Positions 13,648-16,210 of a DNA stretch of 16,210 nucleotides are shown piece after piece. A program made the position numbers and the translations under genes. The notes under the pieces are model-generated. The model had not been told where the DNA came from. It ran no database searches and saw only the letters and a program-made list of their open reading frames with translations. Within the stretch, counting starts at the first letter, position 1. The number at the start of each line of letters is the position of its first letter. Source of the stretch: Rhodospirillaceae bacterium (GTDB taxonomy: Bacteria; Pseudomonadota; Alphaproteobacteria; UBA828); the NCBI GenBank assembly GCA_028819955.1, contig JAPPKP010000365.1:1-16210 (forward strand), given 5' to 3'.

Positions 13648-15231
13648 TTACTCTTTCACCCCGCGCGCGGGGGCGGCCTCGGCCTCGGAGGCAAGGTCCG
13701 GTGCGCCGAGCGCGTCCAGCATGGCGCCGAAGCGGGCGGCGGTAATCGGCGGATACCAGTCGGGGGCCAAACCTTCGGCGGCCTGCATCCGCGCGGGGCG
13801 GAGCACCCAGGGGTCCTCGCCGAACCAGTTGATCCCGTCGACGGCGGCGAGGTCCACGTCGGGGTCGATCAGTCGCCGATAGGGCTGGCCGTTCACGTTC
13901 TTGACGACGTCGGCGTAGATTCTCACATCGCCGACGCCGGTCTCTGCGTAGTGCGCCTTCATCAGGTGGACGAAGTGCAGCAGCATCTCGGGCTTGGCGA
14001 ACACCATCCAGGTCTGCAGGGGGTCGAGGTGCGCCTGCATGTCGATGACCCAGGCCTCGTCCTCCGGCGTGACCGCGATGAGGCGACCGTCTGCGCCGTG
14101 GACGTAGAGCATCATGCGCCACGAGAACTTCTGGCCCTCTTCGGTCCATCCCACGTATCCCTCGAAGAGGGTGTCGCGGACCGGCAGCCAGATCTGGACC
14201 AGGGCGTAGAGGACGAGTGCGGCCAGCGCCGCCGGGTGCAGGGGCCGGAAGGCGGCGCGCTCTCCCCCGCGTGCCGTCGGCCCGCCACCGACGAAGCGTG
14301 CGGCTTGGCCGATCCACGCCGGCACGGGCGGGCGTGGCAGCCGCAGCCATGTCAGGGCGGCGCCGATCCGCCCGGCGAGGATCGTGGGCCACGCGGGCGA
14401 GAACATGATCGTCGTGGCCGCGATGGTCATCCAGGGGAAGACGCCGATGTTGAACAGATGGGCGTTGGTTGCGTGGAAGGCGCAATAGAGCAGGAACACC
14501 CAGAGCCGGGTCTTCGACCAGAGCAACAGCGGCGCACCCACGGTGTGGAGCAGGATGATCAGAACGGGGGCCGCGAGCGTGATCCAGTGCACCTCGAAGA
14601 GGGTCGAGAGCGGCGACCAGGGGCGCTCCAGCATCCAGGTTCTGAGCGGCTCGCCGCGCAGCCAGTCGACCTCGATCTTCACGAGGCCGGCGAAGACGAG
14701 GATCACCTCGACCTGGAACTGCAGGATGAGCAGGTTCCAGAGCGGCACCTTCGTCGTACTCCCGATGCGCCCGAGGCGGCGGTCCAGCGACCAGCAGCGA
14801 TGCGCGTCGGTGCAGCCCAGCAGCAGCCCGAAGAGCGCGATCATGTAGAAGTGGTTGAGGTAGAGAAGCTGATCGAGCAGGAAGAAGTAGATGAAGATCG
14901 CGTTGAAGCCCCAGATCGCGATCCGGTAGAAGGCGCCGAGCGTCACCATCACGCAGCAGAGCCCGCAGAGGCTCCACAGCAGGTGCAGCCAGGGCGCCGG
15001 CAGCGCAGGCACCTCCAGCCCGTAGTAGGGAAACAGGATGGCGCGGTCGATGTAGAAGCCCGTGAGCCAGTCGTACCTCAACAGGTGGACGACGTCGTTG
15101 AGCATCAGCAGGCCGAAGGCGATGCGGAAGACGGCGAGCGACTGGCCGCAGACCGGCCGGGCGGCGAGGGTGCGGATGCGGCCGAGCGCGCCAGTCATGG
15201 CGTCGCCCGCGCGGCCGGCCGGCTGCGTCAC
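13648..15231 (-). CDS. HTTM/vitamin K-dependent gamma-carboxylase-like membrane protein
   Basis: A 527-aa polytopic membrane protein of the HTTM (horizontally transferred transmembrane) / VKGC-like group. The N-terminal two-thirds hold several hydrophobic spans. Family blocks are LNHFYMIALFGLLLG, FAGLVKIEVDWLRGEPLRTW (K185), HATNAHLFNIGVFPWM (253-268) and the C-terminal VRDTLFEGYVGWTEEGQKFS followed by WRMM (351-374), matching the conserved WTEEGxxFSWRMML segment of VKGC homologues. Eukaryotic members carboxylate glutamate using reduced vitamin K; bacterial substrates are mostly unknown, so no reaction is assigned. The GTG at 15231 is preferred because GAGGGG lies just upstream; an ATG at 15198 is the alternative. 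It follows the MacB-like permease by 24 bases on the same strand, so the two may be co-transcribed. Confidence 0.87.
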   Translation of the reverse strand: MTQPAGRAGDAMTGALGRIRTLAARPVCGQSLAVFRIAFGLLMLNDVVHLLRYDWLTGFYIDRAILFPYYGLEVPALPAPWLHLLWSLCGLCCVMVTLGAFYRIAIWGFNAIFIYFFLLDQLLYLNHFYMIALFGLLLGCTDAHRCWSLDRRLGRIGSTTKVPLWNLLILQFQVEVILVFAGLVKIEVDWLRGEPLRTWMLERPWSPLSTLFEVHWITLAAPVLIILLHTVGAPLLLWSKTRLWVFLLYCAFHATNAHLFNIGVFPWMTIAATTIMFSPAWPTILAGRIGAALTWLRLPRPPVPAWIGQAARFVGGGPTARGGERAAFRPLHPAALAALVLYALVQIWLPVRDTLFEGYVGWTEEGQKFSWRMMLYVHGADGRLIAVTPEDEAWVIDMQAHLDPLQTWMVFAKPEMLLHFVHLMKAHYAETGVGDVRIYADVVKNVNGQPYRRLIDPDVDLAAVDGINWFGEDPWVLRPARMQAAEGLAPDWYPPITAARFGAMLDALGAPDLASEAEAAPARGVKE

Positions 15232-15255
15232 CGCCCCTCGTTGCGTGCGGCCACG

Positions 15256-16210
15256 CTATTCCCCCTGCAGGGCGACGATGGGGTCGAGGCGGGAGGCCTG
15301 GTACGCGGGCTGGAAGCCGAAGAAGATGCCGACCGCCGTGGACACGCCGACGCCGACGACGATCGAGGCCGGGGAGATGAAGAACTCCCACGCGTAGATA
15401 TGGGCTATCCCGTAGGCGGCACCGGTGCCGACGATCACCCCGGCGATGCCGCCGCTGAGGGTCAGGATCAGGGCCTCGATCAGGAACTGGCGCTGGATGT
15501 CGCCGCGGTTCGCGCCGAGCGCGCGGCGGACGCCGATCTCGCGGCGCCGCTCCGCCACCGAGATCAGCATGATGTTCATCACTCCGATGCCGCCGACGAG
15601 GAGGCTGACGCAGCCGACCGCAGCCAGCAGCAGGGTCATGAGCCCGAGCTGCGATTCCATCTGCCCGATGAGCTGCTCGGCGCTGACGACCTCCAGCTCG
15701 AGCCCCCTGGCGCGCTCGGCGAAGTAGGCCCGCACGTCGCGCGTGGCATCGGCGTAGTGCACGCCCGGCGCCGCGCGGGCGACGATCAGCTCGATCTGCG
15801 CTTCGGGCTCGGTGCGGCGAACGGTGGTGATGGGCACGAATATCGAGCGGTTCGCGTCCACCGAGAACGGCAGCGCGTAGGTCTCCCGCGCGGACTCCAG
15901 CGCGCCGATCACCGTATAGAGGCGCTCGCCGACCTCCATGGTCTGGCCCACCAGGGCACCGGCCCCGCGCCGGCGCATGGCGTCCGCCACGTCCGCGCCG
16001 ACGACCGCGAAGTAGCGGCCCCGGTCGAGGTTCGAGACGAAGCGCCCCTCGGCCATCTGCAGCTTGTTCACGTCCGCGAAGGAGGCGGAGACCCCCTGCA
16101 CCGAGCCGCTGCCGACACGCTTGCCGGCGTAGCGGAAGCTGCCCTGCGTCTCGATTCGGGGCGCCGCCTCGGAGACGGACGGCAGCACTTCCGCCAAGGC
16201 GAGGGCGTCC
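15256..16210 (-). CDS. MacB/FtsX-type ABC transporter permease (5' partial)
   Basis: The C-terminal 318 or so residues of a MacB-family permease; the frame is open to the window edge. The first in-frame start codon (TTG at 16197) is internal, because the family's periplasmic-domain sequence continues before it (DALALAEVLPSVSEAAPRIE). The MacB periplasmic core is visible: VQGVSASFADVNKLQMAEGR, FAVVGADVADAMRRRGAGAL and EVGERLYTVIGALE. The FtsX domain then has LLLAAVGCVSLLVGGIGVMN, IMLISVAERRREIGVRRALG and the C-terminal SRLDPIVALQGE, with three membrane spans. Such proteins are non-canonical, mechanotransmitting ABC permeases working with a LolD/MacB-type ATPase and usually a MacA-like adaptor, exporting peptides, toxins or drugs. 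The partners would lie right of the window. The substrate is unknown. Confidence 0.9.
   Translation of the reverse strand, partial: DALALAEVLPSVSEAAPRIETQGSFRYAGKRVGSGSVQGVSASFADVNKLQMAEGRFVSNLDRGRYFAVVGADVADAMRRRGAGALVGQTMEVGERLYTVIGALESARETYALPFSVDANRSIFVPITTVRRTEPEAQIELIVARAAPGVHYADATRDVRAYFAERARGLELEVVSAEQLIGQMESQLGLMTLLLAAVGCVSLLVGGIGVMNIMLISVAERRREIGVRRALGANRGDIQRQFLIEALILTLSGGIAGVIVGTGAAYGIAHIYAWEFFISPASIVVGVGVSTAVGIFFGFQPAYQASRLDPIVALQGE

Noticed and set aside
13520..15391. A 623-codon minus-strand open frame over the HTTM gene
   Set aside because: It is in a different frame from the HTTM protein, which has clear family motifs; the shadow is Arg/Pro-rich.
1..16210. CRISPR arrays, tRNA or rRNA genes, insertion sequences, integrase or attachment sites
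   Set aside because: No regularly spaced repeats, cloverleaf, transposase or recombinase reading frame was seen; no direct repeat was found bracketing the defence cassette.

Overview
The window is high-GC DNA (mostly about 65-72% G+C). Its gene content suggests a free-living alphaproteobacterium, possibly Rhodospirillales-like: a Liv-type branched-chain amino-acid/amide ABC transporter, a PAS-like LuxR regulator, a VKGC/HTTM membrane protein with a DCC-family partner, and a MacB-type permease. This placement is inferred from style and content; no rRNA, tRNA or other marker gene is present.

Layout, left to right. (1) Positions 2-3642, plus strand: a tightly coupled operon of livH (5' end outside the window), livM, livG and livF, followed 3 bases later by an exported FixH/YtkA-like protein with a His/Met-rich tail. 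(2) Positions 3643-4302: a gene-free stretch with a 12-bp-stem hairpin, a CCCTCTCC/GGAGAGGG-type dispersed repeat and two operator-like palindromes. (3) Positions 4303-5967, plus strand: a LuxR-type regulator, a third copy of the same palindrome, then a short ORF carrying one Calx-beta-like adhesin repeat that stops abruptly. (4) Positions 5939-12249, minus strand: a two-gene defence cassette, an MmeI-like single-chain type IIG/IIL restriction-methyltransferase followed by a GmrSD-like DUF262/DUF1524 nuclease, separated by a nested inverted repeat. The nuclease 3' end overlaps the broken Calx-beta ORF. (5) Positions 12250-13230: no intact gene, but a frameshifted C-terminal gene relic on the minus strand (12321-12619). 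(6) Positions 13231-16210: a DCC-family (DUF393) CxxC protein convergent with an HTTM/VKGC-like membrane protein, and a MacB/FtsX-type permease running off the right edge.

How the genes work together (inference). The Liv genes form one importer, probably needing a periplasmic binding protein encoded upstream of the window. The defence cassette appears to be a horizontally acquired insert: its left end cuts a surface-protein gene, its right end carries a decayed gene, and the C-terminal half of the target-recognition region of the restriction enzyme has distinctly lower G+C than the rest. The type IIG enzyme would methylate self DNA and cut unmethylated DNA, while the DUF262/DUF1524 protein, if it behaves like GmrSD, would attack modified phage DNA. 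The palindromes around the LuxR gene look like its own operators, controlling itself and the downstream surface-protein locus.
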